This document shows positions 18,643 to 26,576 of a stretch of 64,000 nt of DNA, piece after piece. Source of the DNA: Marinobacter sp. ELB17 (lineage in GTDB: Bacteria; Pseudomonadota; Gammaproteobacteria; Pseudomonadales; Oleiphilaceae). Positions within the stretch are counted from its first letter, which is position 1; the number at the start of each line of letters is the position of its first letter. Position numbers and translations under genes: made by a program. A model generated the notes under the pieces. The model worked only from the letters and a program-made list of their open reading frames with translations. It was not told the DNA's origin and did no database searches. Location: NCBI RefSeq assembly GCF_000169375.1, contig NZ_AAXY01000024.1, forward strand, positions 1-64,000, read 5' to 3'.

Positions 18643-18660
18643 TGGGTACAGGTTGGGTAC
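18643..18660 (+). repeat. Paired TGGGTAC repeats, left end of the element
   Basis: Two TGGGTAC copies (18643-18649 and 18654-18660) spaced exactly 11 bp apart lie just inside the left repeat. The same 11-bp-spaced pair occurs near the right end at 22366 and 22377. They may be integrase arm-type binding sites. Confidence 0.5.
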
Positions 18661-18864
18661 ATAAACCCGTCACCACCTTCTGATTCACAATAATTCATTC
18701 AAAGTCATTTCAAAGTGCCTCTTCTGCGCACCTTATTGTTCCCGTTAATTTGCATTTTACCACGCCATCCCTCTCTTATTGCAGTAATCACTCAATTACA
18801 GCGCCCAACTACCGCTTGCATCCCCGTAGCATTGAATTGCACTCAAAACTAAACGGAGATGAAG

Positions 18865-19077
18865 ATGAAAATTTCGCAGACGAAGATGCACTTCACAGAT
18901 ACGGAGGTGGGGAACTACTACTCAGTATCCCGACACACGATTTGGCGCTGGGTTCGCGAGAGCAAATTTCCTCGTGGCAAGAAACTGAGTTCGGGATCCA
19001 CCCGATGGCTGAAGTCAGATATCGAAAAGTTCGATCAGGAGGTGCTTCGTCGGAATGAGACCGCGCTCACGGAGTGA
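18865..19077 (+). CDS. AlpA-like DNA-binding regulator/excisionase
   Basis: A 70-residue protein with a winged-helix/MerR-type helix-turn-helix. It has VGNYYSVSRHTIWRWVRES, then a basic wing (FPRGKKLSSGSTRWLKSDIE) ending in the W-x-x-SDIEKF pattern typical of AlpA (Phage_AlpA) proteins. These are found next to integrases, where they activate or aid excision. I place the start at the ATG at 18865 because a GGAG site lies 6 bases upstream. The ATG at 18859 would overlap it. Here it has no integrase partner. Confidence 0.85.
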   Translation: MKISQTKMHFTDTEVGNYYSVSRHTIWRWVRESKFPRGKKLSSGSTRWLKSDIEKFDQEVLRRNETALTE

Positions 19078-19198
19078 ACGTTGCACCTAGCGGCAAAGAA
19101 CTCGTCTGGATTGGCAGGTTATGGGGTGAGTCTCGTTACCAGGTAATATAAGAGGCAACATGCATGGCCCGAAATACCAAAACAGTCGTTATCCGCCA

Positions 19199-19234
19199 AA
19201 AAACCCTGCTGGAGATGCCTTATCTCTCCAGCAG
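19199..19234 (-). terminator. Hairpin with minus-strand T tract
   Basis: A 10-bp stem (19206-19215 with 19225-19234) is followed on the minus strand by a T-rich run (19199-19203). No intact minus-strand gene lies upstream of it now, so it may be the relic of a lost leftward gene. The rest of 19078-19416 shows no gene. Confidence 0.5.
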
Positions 19235-19416
19235 TGGTCTCTCTACCTTGTCGACTTCCGACAGAGACGTTCTTCTTCATCGAGAATCGACTAAGAAAAG
19301 CTATTAAAAACATTAATTTGTAACAAATCTACCTCTTGCACCTCCGATGATTTCCGATAGTTTCAAGGTGTACCCCGGATACCGGGATTAACCTGAAATC
19401 ATTAGAGGTAACCTGT

Positions 19417-19659
19417 ATGACGAACACTATTGAAGAAATCAACGAGTTGGTGAATCAAGCCCTCGCACTCGCCCAGAGTATTGATCTGTTTAAAGAGATC
19501 GAGGTGGTGCTGACCTGCCACAAAACCCAGGGACAGGAGTTCGTAATCCAACAGCAGCTTAATGAGCACAGCAACGCCAACCTACTCGCAGGGACTCCTC
19601 AGGATATTGGTGATCAGCTGGGCTCAATCAAGAAAAACGCCTGGTTCAGGGTAGCTTGA
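19417..19659 (+). CDS. Hypothetical small protein
   Basis: An 80-residue acidic protein that I do not recognise. It begins MTNTIEEINELVNQALALAQ, a predicted amphipathic helix, followed by a beta-like stretch (EIEVVLTCHKT) and a mixed C-terminus. A GAGGT ribosome-binding site sits 9 bases before the ATG, which supports translation. No signal peptide or membrane segment is seen. Its neighbours, a second small gene 48 bases downstream and the AlpA-like gene upstream, suggest element cargo. Function unknown. Confidence 0.65.
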   Translation: MTNTIEEINELVNQALALAQSIDLFKEIEVVLTCHKTQGQEFVIQQQLNEHSNANLLAGTPQDIGDQLGSIKKNAWFRVA

Positions 19660-19707
19660 ACGACGTATCTGGCAGGGACGCCGGACTCCATTTTGCGAGG
19701 TAATATT

Positions 19708-19911
19708 ATGGAAATTCAGAAACAGGCAGAAATACTCCAGACAATCCTAACAGCCGATCCGGATATCAGTGAGATACATCTCATCTTCCACCTACGCTGG
19801 GAGAACTGTATGGCTACCGTGGAACTTTTCTGGAGCATCGATGAGCCAGACCGGCAGTATATGGCTATTGATTTCGACATGAAGAACGACTGGTATCTTC
19901 CCGGAAGCTGA
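19708..19911 (+). CDS. Hypothetical small protein
   Basis: A 67-residue protein of unknown function. It starts at the ATG at 19708 after a GAGG site. An upstream TTG at 19693 is less likely. It has an N-terminal helix (EIQKQAEILQTILTADP) followed by alternating hydrophobic strands (EIHLIFHLRWE, CMATVELFWS, YMAIDFDM). This compact alpha/beta pattern, acidic at the C-terminus, resembles the preceding small protein in overall design (helix, then EIEVVL-/EIHLIF-type strand). The two may be diverged paralogues or partners. Confidence 0.65.
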   Translation: MEIQKQAEILQTILTADPDISEIHLIFHLRWENCMATVELFWSIDEPDRQYMAIDFDMKNDWYLPGS

Positions 19912-20041
19912 TCCATCGTTTTGCAAAGCTCTCCGCATGCCTTTCATCCTAAGCATTTAATGGTCGTGCGCAGCATGACCATTAAATGTCTGTTGGACCA
20001 AGCCGCCAGGACCATCGGGCTGCGTATAAGGATAAAGTAAT

Positions 20042-20242
20042 TTATGCGCAGAAGCCGGAACGGTAGGTCTGGTGCCAGACGTGAATCAACACTAGTGAAA
20101 GATGCAGTGGTGCTGCGAAACCAACATCATCTTTAACGATCAGCAGGGCCAGGCCGTTGGCCTGCTTGCGGAAATCAATCGGCGCCCGGTACAGATAAAT
20201 CTCCGGCAATGCCAATGACGGGCGCAGGTACCGGCGACGCAT
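20042..20242 (-). pseudogene. IS66 TnpB, truncated
   Basis: It starts at an ATG overlapping the tnpA stop (TGATG) and shows the family block PEIYLYRAPIDFRKQANGLA. It then runs into unrelated sequence (after LLIV, about residue 35) and stops. TnpB is normally about 115 residues, so about two thirds is missing. Confidence 0.8.
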
Positions 20243-20555
20243 CACAACTGCCTCAGGACCGCGCCCAGCAACTCGATATTGCCCGCATGCAATCCGGTGA
20301 TCGAGATGCCGCCGGGCAATGACACGGTTAGCTCCTCTCCGGGAGCAAACGCGGAATGCGCGCCACCCTGGCAAATCCCGTGACTGCGGACTTCTCATCC
20401 GGGTGGTGATCAGACTCTGTCAGCTTCTTGCGCCAGTAGACAAACCGGTGGTAACTGAGCGATTGTTCCTTGCAGAAAGCAGCACCGGACAAGCCAGAGG
20501 CCTGCCAGTCAGATAGTGTCTGGTCCCAGAACGGATGTAGGGCGGGGTTGTTCAT
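20242..20555 (-). pseudogene. IS66 TnpA, frameshifted
   Basis: The N-terminal half reads as IS66 TnpA (FWDQTLSDWQASGLSGAAFC, SYHRFVYWRKKL). The frame breaks near 20340. A second frame continues with FAPGEELTVSLPGGISITG and ends in LLGAVLRQL with a TGA at 20242-20244, the normal C-terminus. A single frameshift in an otherwise complete protein of about 105 residues is the simplest reading. TnpA is one of two accessory proteins needed for IS66 transposition. Confidence 0.85.
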
Positions 20556-20709
20556 ACGAGATTCCTCCTCGGGTGACAGGCAGAAATCAGTGTGGCGAAC
20601 TCTGGATTCTGGATACAGGTGCGAATTTATTGGCGCTTACCTCATTGCTGTTCAATAGTCTCTGCTAGACTTCCCGATATGTCGTCATAAAACGCAGGCA
20701 GGGTGAGTG

Positions 20710-22107
20710 ATGTCGCGCAGAGGTTGGGTAAACAGTGGACTGGTGGTGGTACTGATTCTCGCAGGCGGGCTGGCACTATACGGCTACCGCTCCCTGCAGT
20801 CGGATATAACGCAGCTGACCGATGCACGCTCGACCGCTGAATCCAATGCGGAAGATCTGCGTAGCCAACTGCAACAAAACGAGCAGGCGTTGACGGCAGC
20901 TCGGGCGCGGCTCGAACATCGCACCAGCAGTGCGGGTAAACTGGAAGCCGAACTCGACCGCCTGCGTCAGACGCTGGCCGGGGCCAAGGCCGACTTGCAG
21001 ACTGCGCAACAGCAGGTTGAGAAGCTCAAGGCCCAGCTGGAAACAGCGCAGACGGCGTTGGCTGAACGGGAGGAGCAGGTCGCCGAGCAGGGTGGTCAGC
21101 TCAAACGGAGCCGGGATCAGATCGCTGCTCTTACGGCGCAGCTGGCTGCAGCCACCAAGCACGTTGAGAGCTTATCCCAGCGACGCGACGCACTGACGTC
21201 AGACCTGAACGCTGCGCTGGCAAAACAAGGTGACGCCCAAAACCAGATTGACGAGCTGACGACGCAGTTAACGCAAGCGACCGGGCAGGCGGACACCCTG
21301 ACGCAGCAGCGGGACGACTTGACCGCCACGCTGACTGCCACTCAGAGCGCCGCGAACGCACAGCAGACCGATGCGCAGAACCGCATTGCCGAGCTTGAAA
21401 AACAGCTGGCGGAAGCCAACGCCGCGCTTGCCGATGCGCGCCAGGAAGTCCGGCAGCATCAATCCGCACTGGCGTCGGCGACCGAGCAGCGCCAGTCTGT
21501 TGCCGAGCAATACCAACAAGCACGTGAGCAGCTCGCGCTACAGCAAGCTCGCAGCCAGTCTGCCACCGAGACCATCAACGTGCTGGAAGCCCGGATGGCA
21601 CAGGAAAAAGCGGCAACCGATAACCTTCAGTCGCGGCTGCAATCCCTGAGTCATGAGAAGGAAAGTCTGGTGTCCCGACTGGAAGATGGCACCACCGTGA
21701 TCAAGCTGCCGGAGAGCATCGTGTTTAATTCCGGTTCTGCCAGAATCGGCAAAGCCGGCCAGCACACCCTGACGTTGCTCGCTGATGCACTGAAAAGCTT
21801 TCCGGATCACCTGATCAGTATTCAGGGGCACAGCGACAGCCGCTCCATTGCTCCTGCCTTGCAGAGTTTGTATCCAACCAACTGGGAGTTATCGGCGTCA
21901 CGGGCTGCGTCAGCGGTGCGGGTGTTGAGAGAGGCCGGTATCGACCCCAGCCGGATGCAGGCAGTGGGTTTTGCAGATGCCCGACCGCTGGTTAAAGAAA
22001 TCGATACCGTCAGTCGTCGGAAAAACCGACGTATTGAGGTGCTGTTGTATCCGTCCCAGTTCAAGATAAAAGCCTACCGACCGGGCGGCCGTGAGCTGGC
22101 CCGGTAG
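20710..22107 (+). CDS. Coiled-coil membrane-anchored protein with OmpA-like domain
   Basis: A 465-residue protein. An N-terminal transmembrane anchor (about 8-27, GLVVVLILAGGLALYGY) is followed by a long Ala/Gln/Glu-rich coiled coil (about 35-320, with many heptads such as LRSQLQQNEQAL). A C-terminal OmpA/MotB peptidoglycan-binding domain spans about 335-450 (SIVFNSGSARIGKAG, SIQGHSDSRS, NWELSASRA, GFADARPL). The layout suggests a protein anchored in the inner membrane that spans the periplasm and grips the wall. It is cargo of the tRNA-Pro element. A GTG one codon upstream is an alternative start. No MotA-like partner gene is present, so a stator role is unlikely. Function unknown. Confidence 0.88.
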   Translation: MSRRGWVNSGLVVVLILAGGLALYGYRSLQSDITQLTDARSTAESNAEDLRSQLQQNEQALTAARARLEHRTSSAGKLEAELDRLRQTLAGAKADLQTAQQQVEKLKAQLETAQTALAEREEQVAEQGGQLKRSRDQIAALTAQLAAATKHVESLSQRRDALTSDLNAALAKQGDAQNQIDELTTQLTQATGQADTLTQQRDDLTATLTATQSAANAQQTDAQNRIAELEKQLAEANAALADARQEVRQHQSALASATEQRQSVAEQYQQAREQLALQQARSQSATETINVLEARMAQEKAATDNLQSRLQSLSHEKESLVSRLEDGTTVIKLPESIVFNSGSARIGKAGQHTLTLLADALKSFPDHLISIQGHSDSRSIAPALQSLYPTNWELSASRAASAVRVLREAGIDPSRMQAVGFADARPLVKEIDTVSRRKNRRIEVLLYPSQFKIKAYRPGGRELAR

Positions 22108-22137
22108 TGGTTTCCTCCGGAGCTGCCGGACGGTTGA

Positions 22138-22281
22138 TTAATAGTTCGACGGAAAGAGTGCACGCAGCGCCTCTTCGTCCCGCTCTTTCTTGAACGGGTG
22201 GTCGGTGCCGACCAGACGTGCGCGACTCGCCGCTGGCCTGTCTTCGATAAGTTGGGTCAGAATTGTTGGCCAGGAAGGAGC
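22138..22281 (-). pseudogene. Truncated C-terminal gene fragment
   Basis: A leftward frame, open for about 46 codons with no start codon, ends at a TAA (22138-22140). It encodes a charged, protein-like C-terminus (RARLVGTDHPFKKERDEEAL, then RALFPSNY). It is convergent with the OmpA-like gene. It looks like the 3' end of a gene whose upstream part was lost. I cannot name the family. Confidence 0.45.
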
Positions 22282-22336
22282 TCCTTATTTTTTACTGCCA
22301 TTTTCCAACTCCGTTATAGCTAATTTTAAAGAATCT

Positions 22337-22383
22337 TGGGTACTGGCTGGGGGCAGGTTCTGGCCTGGGTACTTGTTGGGTAC
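22337..22383 (+). repeat. TGGGTAC repeats, right end of the element
   Basis: Three TGGGTAC copies lie at 22337, 22366 and 22377. The last two have the same 11-bp spacing and orientation as the pair at the left end (18643/18654), with TTGT in place of AGGT between them. Confidence 0.5.
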
Positions 22384-22523
22384 CTGTAAAACGACTTGCC
22401 ACGCCCTGGACTCAACCAACACCAATGAATTCTATAAAAACTTATTAAAAACATACAGTTAATAGACTAAAACGGAAACGAAATAGACCTGAATAAACCG
22501 AAATGAAACACTAAGCTATTTTA

Positions 22524-22606
22524 TTCGGGACGAAGGGGGCGCAGGTTCGAATCCTGCCACGCCGACCAGAATTCAATGACTTAGGGCACATCTTCGGGTG
22601 AGCCCT
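22524..22606. repeat. Right attachment repeat (attR)
   Basis: A partial copy of tRNA-Pro from the anticodon loop to CCA plus the downstream hairpin, matching 18546-18628 with 4 mismatches. It lacks the 5' half of the tRNA, so it is not a tRNA gene. The hairpin here ends in a T run and probably represents the original chromosomal terminator of the tRNA. Confidence 0.88.
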
Positions 22607-22691
22607 TTTTTGTTTCTAGCTGTCTAGTGTCACGCTCGATGGCCTGAGGGCGCCCAAATGGTGAATATCTATCGCCCCTCCGGCACCGGTA

Positions 22692-23432
22692 TCAACCCGC
22701 CAGCTCCTGCAATAACACTCGCAGACGGCTCATTCCGGCAACCACTTGTGCAGGATCGCCTTTCAGGCTCAGCTCCACCTCGCGTCGACCGTCCGCATGG
22801 GGCAGGCAGGCCAGGCGCAAATCCGGATACTCCGCCAGCAGCAACTCCATCAATGGAATCAACGGCCCTTCCGACGTATCGGTCAGCACCAGAGTCTGGC
22901 TCACGGTGCGATTGGCCGCCTGGTAGTCGACGTAATCATGATCCAGCACCCATTCCACCATCGGCCAGGCCATTCTGGGAAAGCCGGGCACAAAATGATG
23001 GTGATGAATGGCGAAACCGGGAATGCCATTGATCGGATTAGGAATGATTCGGCTGCCAACCGGAAACTCCCCCATGCGCAGGTGCAGCGGATTCAATCGT
23101 GAACCCAGCCGTGACCGGATTTCCGCCTCGGCTTCGCGATGCAGGGCAAGGTCTAGTCCCAGGGCCGCGGCCGCGCACTGGCGGGTCAAATCGTCCGGAG
23201 TCGCACCAATGCCGCCGAAGCTGAACACCACGTCCGGGCTAGCAAAGGTTTGCGTCAGCGTCTGGGTGATCAACTCACCCTCATCCGCAATCGTGCGCAC
23301 CCACGACAACTCCAGTCGGCGCTCTTCAAACCGCGTAATCATGGCGGCCAGATGGGCGTCCTGCTTGCGGCCGTTCAACAGCTCGTCACCAATGAGGATG
23401 AGACCAAAACGGGGTATTGGCGTGCTATTCAT
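22692..23432 (-). CDS. Molybdopterin-binding domain protein (CinA N-terminal type)
   Basis: A 246-residue protein with the MoaB/MogA-like fold found in the N-terminal half of CinA. Visible motifs are FGLILIGDELLNGRKQDAH at the N-terminus and SFGGIGATPDDLTRQC, the ligand-binding GG-x-GxTxDD loop. The amidohydrolase C-terminal half of full CinA is absent, as in YfaY-like or stand-alone COG1058 proteins. The start at 23432 is chosen because it has a GGAG site upstream, and an adjacent ATG at 23435 is too close to it. It is a single leftward gene just outside the right repeat of the element. The substrate is not known (a nucleotide pyrophosphatase role is possible). Confidence 0.88.
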   Translation of the reverse strand: MNSTPIPRFGLILIGDELLNGRKQDAHLAAMITRFEERRLELSWVRTIADEGELITQTLTQTFASPDVVFSFGGIGATPDDLTRQCAAAALGLDLALHREAEAEIRSRLGSRLNPLHLRMGEFPVGSRIIPNPINGIPGFAIHHHHFVPGFPRMAWPMVEWVLDHDYVDYQAANRTVSQTLVLTDTSEGPLIPLMELLLAEYPDLRLACLPHADGRREVELSLKGDPAQVVAGMSRLRVLLQELAG

Positions 23433-23498
23433 CATTACTCCTATAGGGCGATGAGACCTACACCGCTGAGTCAACCCGAAACTCTACGGCTGAGGGAT

Positions 23499-23606
23499 TC
23501 AGCGCAGATAGCTCTCAAGCGCGAACACATGGGGGTCATCGTCACCCAGTGCTCGCAACGCGGTGGCTAGGTTTAGGAGATAATCGCGATTACGACCGCT
23601 GGGGCC
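23499..23606 (-). pseudogene. C-terminal remnant of a ChaC-like gamma-glutamylcyclotransferase
   Basis: A 35-codon frame between an in-frame TAA and its own TGA encodes GPSGRNRDYLLNLATALRAL followed by GDDDPHVFALES, closely resembling the C-terminus of ChaC proteins, which cleave glutathione. No start codon and no upstream domain are present. It is a truncated relic lying between the CinA-like gene and the glyoxalase gene. Confidence 0.7.
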
Positions 23607-23681
23607 TTAGCAGTTTACTCACTGCAAAAATTGACAAACTGTTTAAACAGCTGGGTTGAAAATCATCAAGGTCGTGAGCAC

Positions 23682-24215
23682 TTAATCTCCCATACGACTC
23701 AACCGGGCGGCCTCTACGATTTCGATCCAGTAGCTATCTATGTCTTTGATAAAGGCCACGTCGCGCATTTTGCCCTGCTCTGGACGTTTAACGTAGGTCA
23801 CATTATTTGCATCGAACCAGCTAATAGCTAAATCCAAATCGGGAACAGAGAAGCAGATGTGGCCAAACCCCTGGGGTTGCGCATTGCCATCGTGGTAAGC
23901 GAAGCCGTCCTGATTTTCCGTTCCCCAGTTGTGGGTCAGTTCGAGAATGCCAGTCTGACTGAAGGTCCAGACGGTTCGGTCGCTCTTGTCCTCGGGTACG
24001 ATTTGGTCTGGCTGCATTTTCGTAAGGAAATAAAGTGAGAACTGCATTTCTTCGAAATCAACTCGACGCAGGACTGTCATGCCCAAAACGTGGGTGTAGA
24101 AAGCAAGTGACTTTTCCGGATTCTTGATACGAAGCATCGTGTGGTTAAGACGAAAGCCCGCTGATTCCTTTGTAGGGGCCTTGACTCCGGGGTAGTTCTC
24201 ACCAGTGAAACTCAT
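23682..24215 (-). CDS. gloA: Glyoxalase I (lactoylglutathione lyase)
   Basis: A 177-residue enzyme of the long, eukaryote/Pseudomonas-like glyoxalase I type. It converts the methylglyoxal-glutathione hemithioacetal to S-lactoylglutathione. The metal ligands can be placed in LNHTMLRIKN (His), LELTHNWGTE (Glu), GFGHICFSVPD (His) and YWIEIVEA (Glu). The ATG at 24215 follows a GAGG site, and a TTG two codons upstream is less likely. It is the last gene of the operon with the GMC dehydrogenase (42-base gap), suggesting removal of reactive aldehydes made by that pathway (inference). Confidence 0.93.
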   Translation of the reverse strand: MSFTGENYPGVKAPTKESAGFRLNHTMLRIKNPEKSLAFYTHVLGMTVLRRVDFEEMQFSLYFLTKMQPDQIVPEDKSDRTVWTFSQTGILELTHNWGTENQDGFAYHDGNAQPQGFGHICFSVPDLDLAISWFDANNVTYVKRPEQGKMRDVAFIKDIDSYWIEIVEAARLSRMGD

Positions 24216-24257
24216 ATTCAATTTCCTCTATTATTCCTGTTGGTGGTAGGGAGTAAA

Positions 24258-25841
24258 TTACACAACCCCCTGCTTCAGCATTTGTCCCATTTTTTCAGCT
24301 TGTCGCAATGCCAGTGCCACAATCGTCAGCGTCGGATTTTCGGCCGCTGAGGTGGTGAACTGGCTGCCATCGGAAATGAACAGATTGGGAATGTCGTGAG
24401 TTTGTCCGAAACCATTACACACGCCATCCTGAGCTTTCGCACTCATACGACAGGAACCAAGGTTATGGGTGGACGGATACGGAGGAGTGCGAATGGTTTC
24501 CAACGCGCCAACCGCTTTGTAGATGGCTTCACCCCGCTCGAATGCATGCTCGCGCATGGCGATGTCATTCTCGTGATCATCATAGTGGACGTTGGCAACT
24601 GGCATACCAAAGGCATCTCTGACGTCGGTGTTAAGGGTGATACGATTGGTTTCACGAGGCATATCCTCACCCACCAGCCACATACCCGCCATGTGGTCGT
24701 ATTGGTCCATGGCATGGGTGAAATCACGCCCCCAGGCGCCGGGATTAAGGAATGCGGCCATGAACGGCAGACCGAGAGATAACGTTTCTATCTCGTAGCC
24801 GCCCACAAAACCGCGAGCCGGGTTGTGCTGCGCTTCATCCTGAATGATCCCCGCCATGGTGGTACCACGATACATGTGGACCGGTTGCTCGAAGGTTGCG
24901 TATACCGAGCCCGTCATGTGCCGCATGTAGTTGCGACCAACCTGTCCGGAGCTGTTCGCAAGACCGTCCGGAAACATGCTGGTGGCTGAGTTCAACAACA
25001 AGCGTGGAGTCTCAATTGAATTGCCGGCAACGGCAACCACTCGCGCTTTCTGACGCTGTTCCTTTCCATGCTTGTCGAAGTACACTACTGCGGTTACACG
25101 GCCCTTGCTATCGTGTTCAATGCGAGCAACATGGGACTCGGGGCGCAGCTCCAGGTGCCCCGTCGCAATACCGTCTGGCAATTCGGTATAGAGTGTTGAC
25201 CATTTGGCGCCAAACCGACAACCCTGGAAGCAAAAACCGCGTTGCTGGCAGCCCAGTCGACCATCGCGGGGCTGACTGTTGATTGCCATGTGGCCGGTGT
25301 TACAACTGTAGCCCAGCTTCTGGGCTCCGGCATGCATTACCTTGAAATTGTTGTTGCCCGGCAAACCGCCAATGTCGTTGGTGCGGGTAACCCCCATGCG
25401 GTTTTCAGCATTGGTGTAGTAGGGCGCCAACTCATCATAATCAATAGGCCAATCAAGTAGATTGGCGCCCTCTACGTTCCCGTATGTGGTCAGCGCATTA
25501 AACTCGTAGGGTCGGATTCTCAGGCTGGCGCCCGCCCAGTGAATGGTGGTGCCACCCACCGCTTTCACGATCCAGGCTGGAAGGCCTGCGAAATCTTTGG
25601 CGAGGCGAAAGCTGCCCGAAGTGGTGCGGGGATCAAGCCACGCAAGCTGACCAAAAGATGCCCATTCATCGGCCAGAAAGTCTGCCGTGGTGTGCAAAAG
25701 GCCAGCTTCAAGAACCACGGTATTAATGCCCTGCTGAGCGAGCCCATTTGCTAGAGTTCCGCCGCCGGCACCAGATCCGATAACAACAACAACGCTGTCA
25801 TCATCATGGGAAAACGTCTTTTGATTTTCAGTCAATGACAT
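24258..25841 (-). CDS. GMC-family FAD-dependent dehydrogenase
   Basis: A 527-residue glucose-methanol-choline family oxidoreductase. The FAD-binding Rossmann loop is VIGSGAGGGTLANGLAQQG near residue 20. The segment GGTTIHWAGASLRIRPYEF is typical of the gluconate/sorbitol dehydrogenase subgroup, and C-terminal STHNLGSCRM carries the catalytic His region, followed by NPTLTIVALALRQAE. It has no signal peptide. The partner subunit encoded 57 bases upstream has a Tat-type signal, so the folded FAD subunit is probably exported with it. The substrate alcohol is not known. No cytochrome c subunit is encoded here. Confidence 0.93.
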   Translation of the reverse strand: MSLTENQKTFSHDDDSVVVVIGSGAGGGTLANGLAQQGINTVVLEAGLLHTTADFLADEWASFGQLAWLDPRTTSGSFRLAKDFAGLPAWIVKAVGGTTIHWAGASLRIRPYEFNALTTYGNVEGANLLDWPIDYDELAPYYTNAENRMGVTRTNDIGGLPGNNNFKVMHAGAQKLGYSCNTGHMAINSQPRDGRLGCQQRGFCFQGCRFGAKWSTLYTELPDGIATGHLELRPESHVARIEHDSKGRVTAVVYFDKHGKEQRQKARVVAVAGNSIETPRLLLNSATSMFPDGLANSSGQVGRNYMRHMTGSVYATFEQPVHMYRGTTMAGIIQDEAQHNPARGFVGGYEIETLSLGLPFMAAFLNPGAWGRDFTHAMDQYDHMAGMWLVGEDMPRETNRITLNTDVRDAFGMPVANVHYDDHENDIAMREHAFERGEAIYKAVGALETIRTPPYPSTHNLGSCRMSAKAQDGVCNGFGQTHDIPNLFISDGSQFTTSAAENPTLTIVALALRQAEKMGQMLKQGVV

Positions 25842-25898
25842 GGGGTTTCTCCGAGCTTTTGTTTTTATGAGGTTTCTATTGATGAGTGAGACTAAGAT

Positions 25899-26426
25899 TC
25901 AGCGTGGGTTTATACCGCTGTCCTCCGGCTTCGGGTCTGGTAACCAGTCGAGATCATCAAACCCGGCATTCACGTAGCCACCGTCACCGATAGCACCTTC
26001 GTATCCGAAATGCGCAAACGCCAGCTCATTGTTGTACAGAGAAACTACTGCGGTGCTGCGGATCTTTTCGAAAAATGGAGTTTTGGCCATTGCTTCAACG
26101 TGGCGAAATTGTTCGGTTTCGTCGAGCCCGGCCCAATTCCCACCGGCAAGTTGGTTTAGCTCCCGCACGCCATCTGGAAGCAACGGAGATGCTACGTCCA
26201 AGTCCCGAACAACAAGGGCGTAGACCGCGTCTTCAAGTGTATCGTGTGGAAAAATGTGCCGAGTAACCTTAAGAAGAGTTTCACCTTCAGCGCTGGTGAG
26301 GCTGTTCAACGGCATAGACCATGCTCTGGACGGAGCTATTAGCGCGATGGCACCGTTGCTAAAAGCTAGGGTGCCGATCAGGACGTTTTTGCTGTTTCTG
26401 AGAAAATTTCTACGCGATATTGGCAT
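25899..26426 (-). CDS. Gluconate 2-dehydrogenase subunit 3 family protein
   Basis: A 175-residue small subunit that accompanies GMC dehydrogenases. It begins with a twin-arginine-like signal (SRRNFLRNSKNVLIGTLAF, then a hydrophobic core ending near AWS at about residue 37). The mature part carries the family pattern LLKVTRHIFPHD, a conserved Leu-Asn-rich middle and a C-terminal YVNAGFDDLDWLPDPKPED. It is the first gene of the subunit 3-GMC-glyoxalase operon and is divergent from the LysR gene. It is thought to act as the Tat carrier and stabiliser of the large subunit. Confidence 0.9.
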   Translation of the reverse strand: MPISRRNFLRNSKNVLIGTLAFSNGAIALIAPSRAWSMPLNSLTSAEGETLLKVTRHIFPHDTLEDAVYALVVRDLDVASPLLPDGVRELNQLAGGNWAGLDETEQFRHVEAMAKTPFFEKIRSTAVVSLYNNELAFAHFGYEGAIGDGGYVNAGFDDLDWLPDPKPEDSGINPR

Positions 26427-26524
26427 GATTACTCCTGCAGGGCCTACGCCGGTCTCTTTGCGCGTAACAGCAGCTTCAGCCCCAGTTTGTTGTTGTGGTT
26501 TTAAGTTTTCTTTGGAGTTCCATT

Positions 26525-26555
26525 ATACTAAACACGAAAAACTTCTGTTTGGTAT
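26525..26555. promoter_or_regulatory. Inverted repeat, candidate LysR operator
   Basis: ATACTAAACA (26525-26534) is the reverse complement of TGTTTGGTAT (26546-26555) with one mismatch and an 11-base spacer. It lies in the divergent gap between the dehydrogenase operon and the lysR gene. Confidence 0.5.
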
Positions 26556-26576
26556 CAATGTTTTTGGTTTTCTTAA

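Larger units (their letters stand above)
20042..20555 (-). mobile_element. IS66-family insertion sequence remnant
   Basis: Leftward tnpA and tnpB fragments of an IS66-type element, the tnpC transposase being absent. tnpA (20242-20555) carries a frameshift and tnpB (from 20242) is cut after its conserved N-terminal block. The element cannot transpose on its own. No terminal inverted repeats were identified. Confidence 0.85.

Noticed and set aside
20710..22107. OmpA-like protein as part of a Zorya-type defence system (ZorB)
   Set aside because: No MotA-like ZorA gene or downstream ZorC/D/E genes are present, and the long coiled coil is unlike ZorB.
22190..22462. Plus-strand frame of 90 codons near the right end of the element
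   Set aside because: It covers the paired TGGGTAC repeats and the antisense of the truncated leftward gene. The composition is not protein-like.
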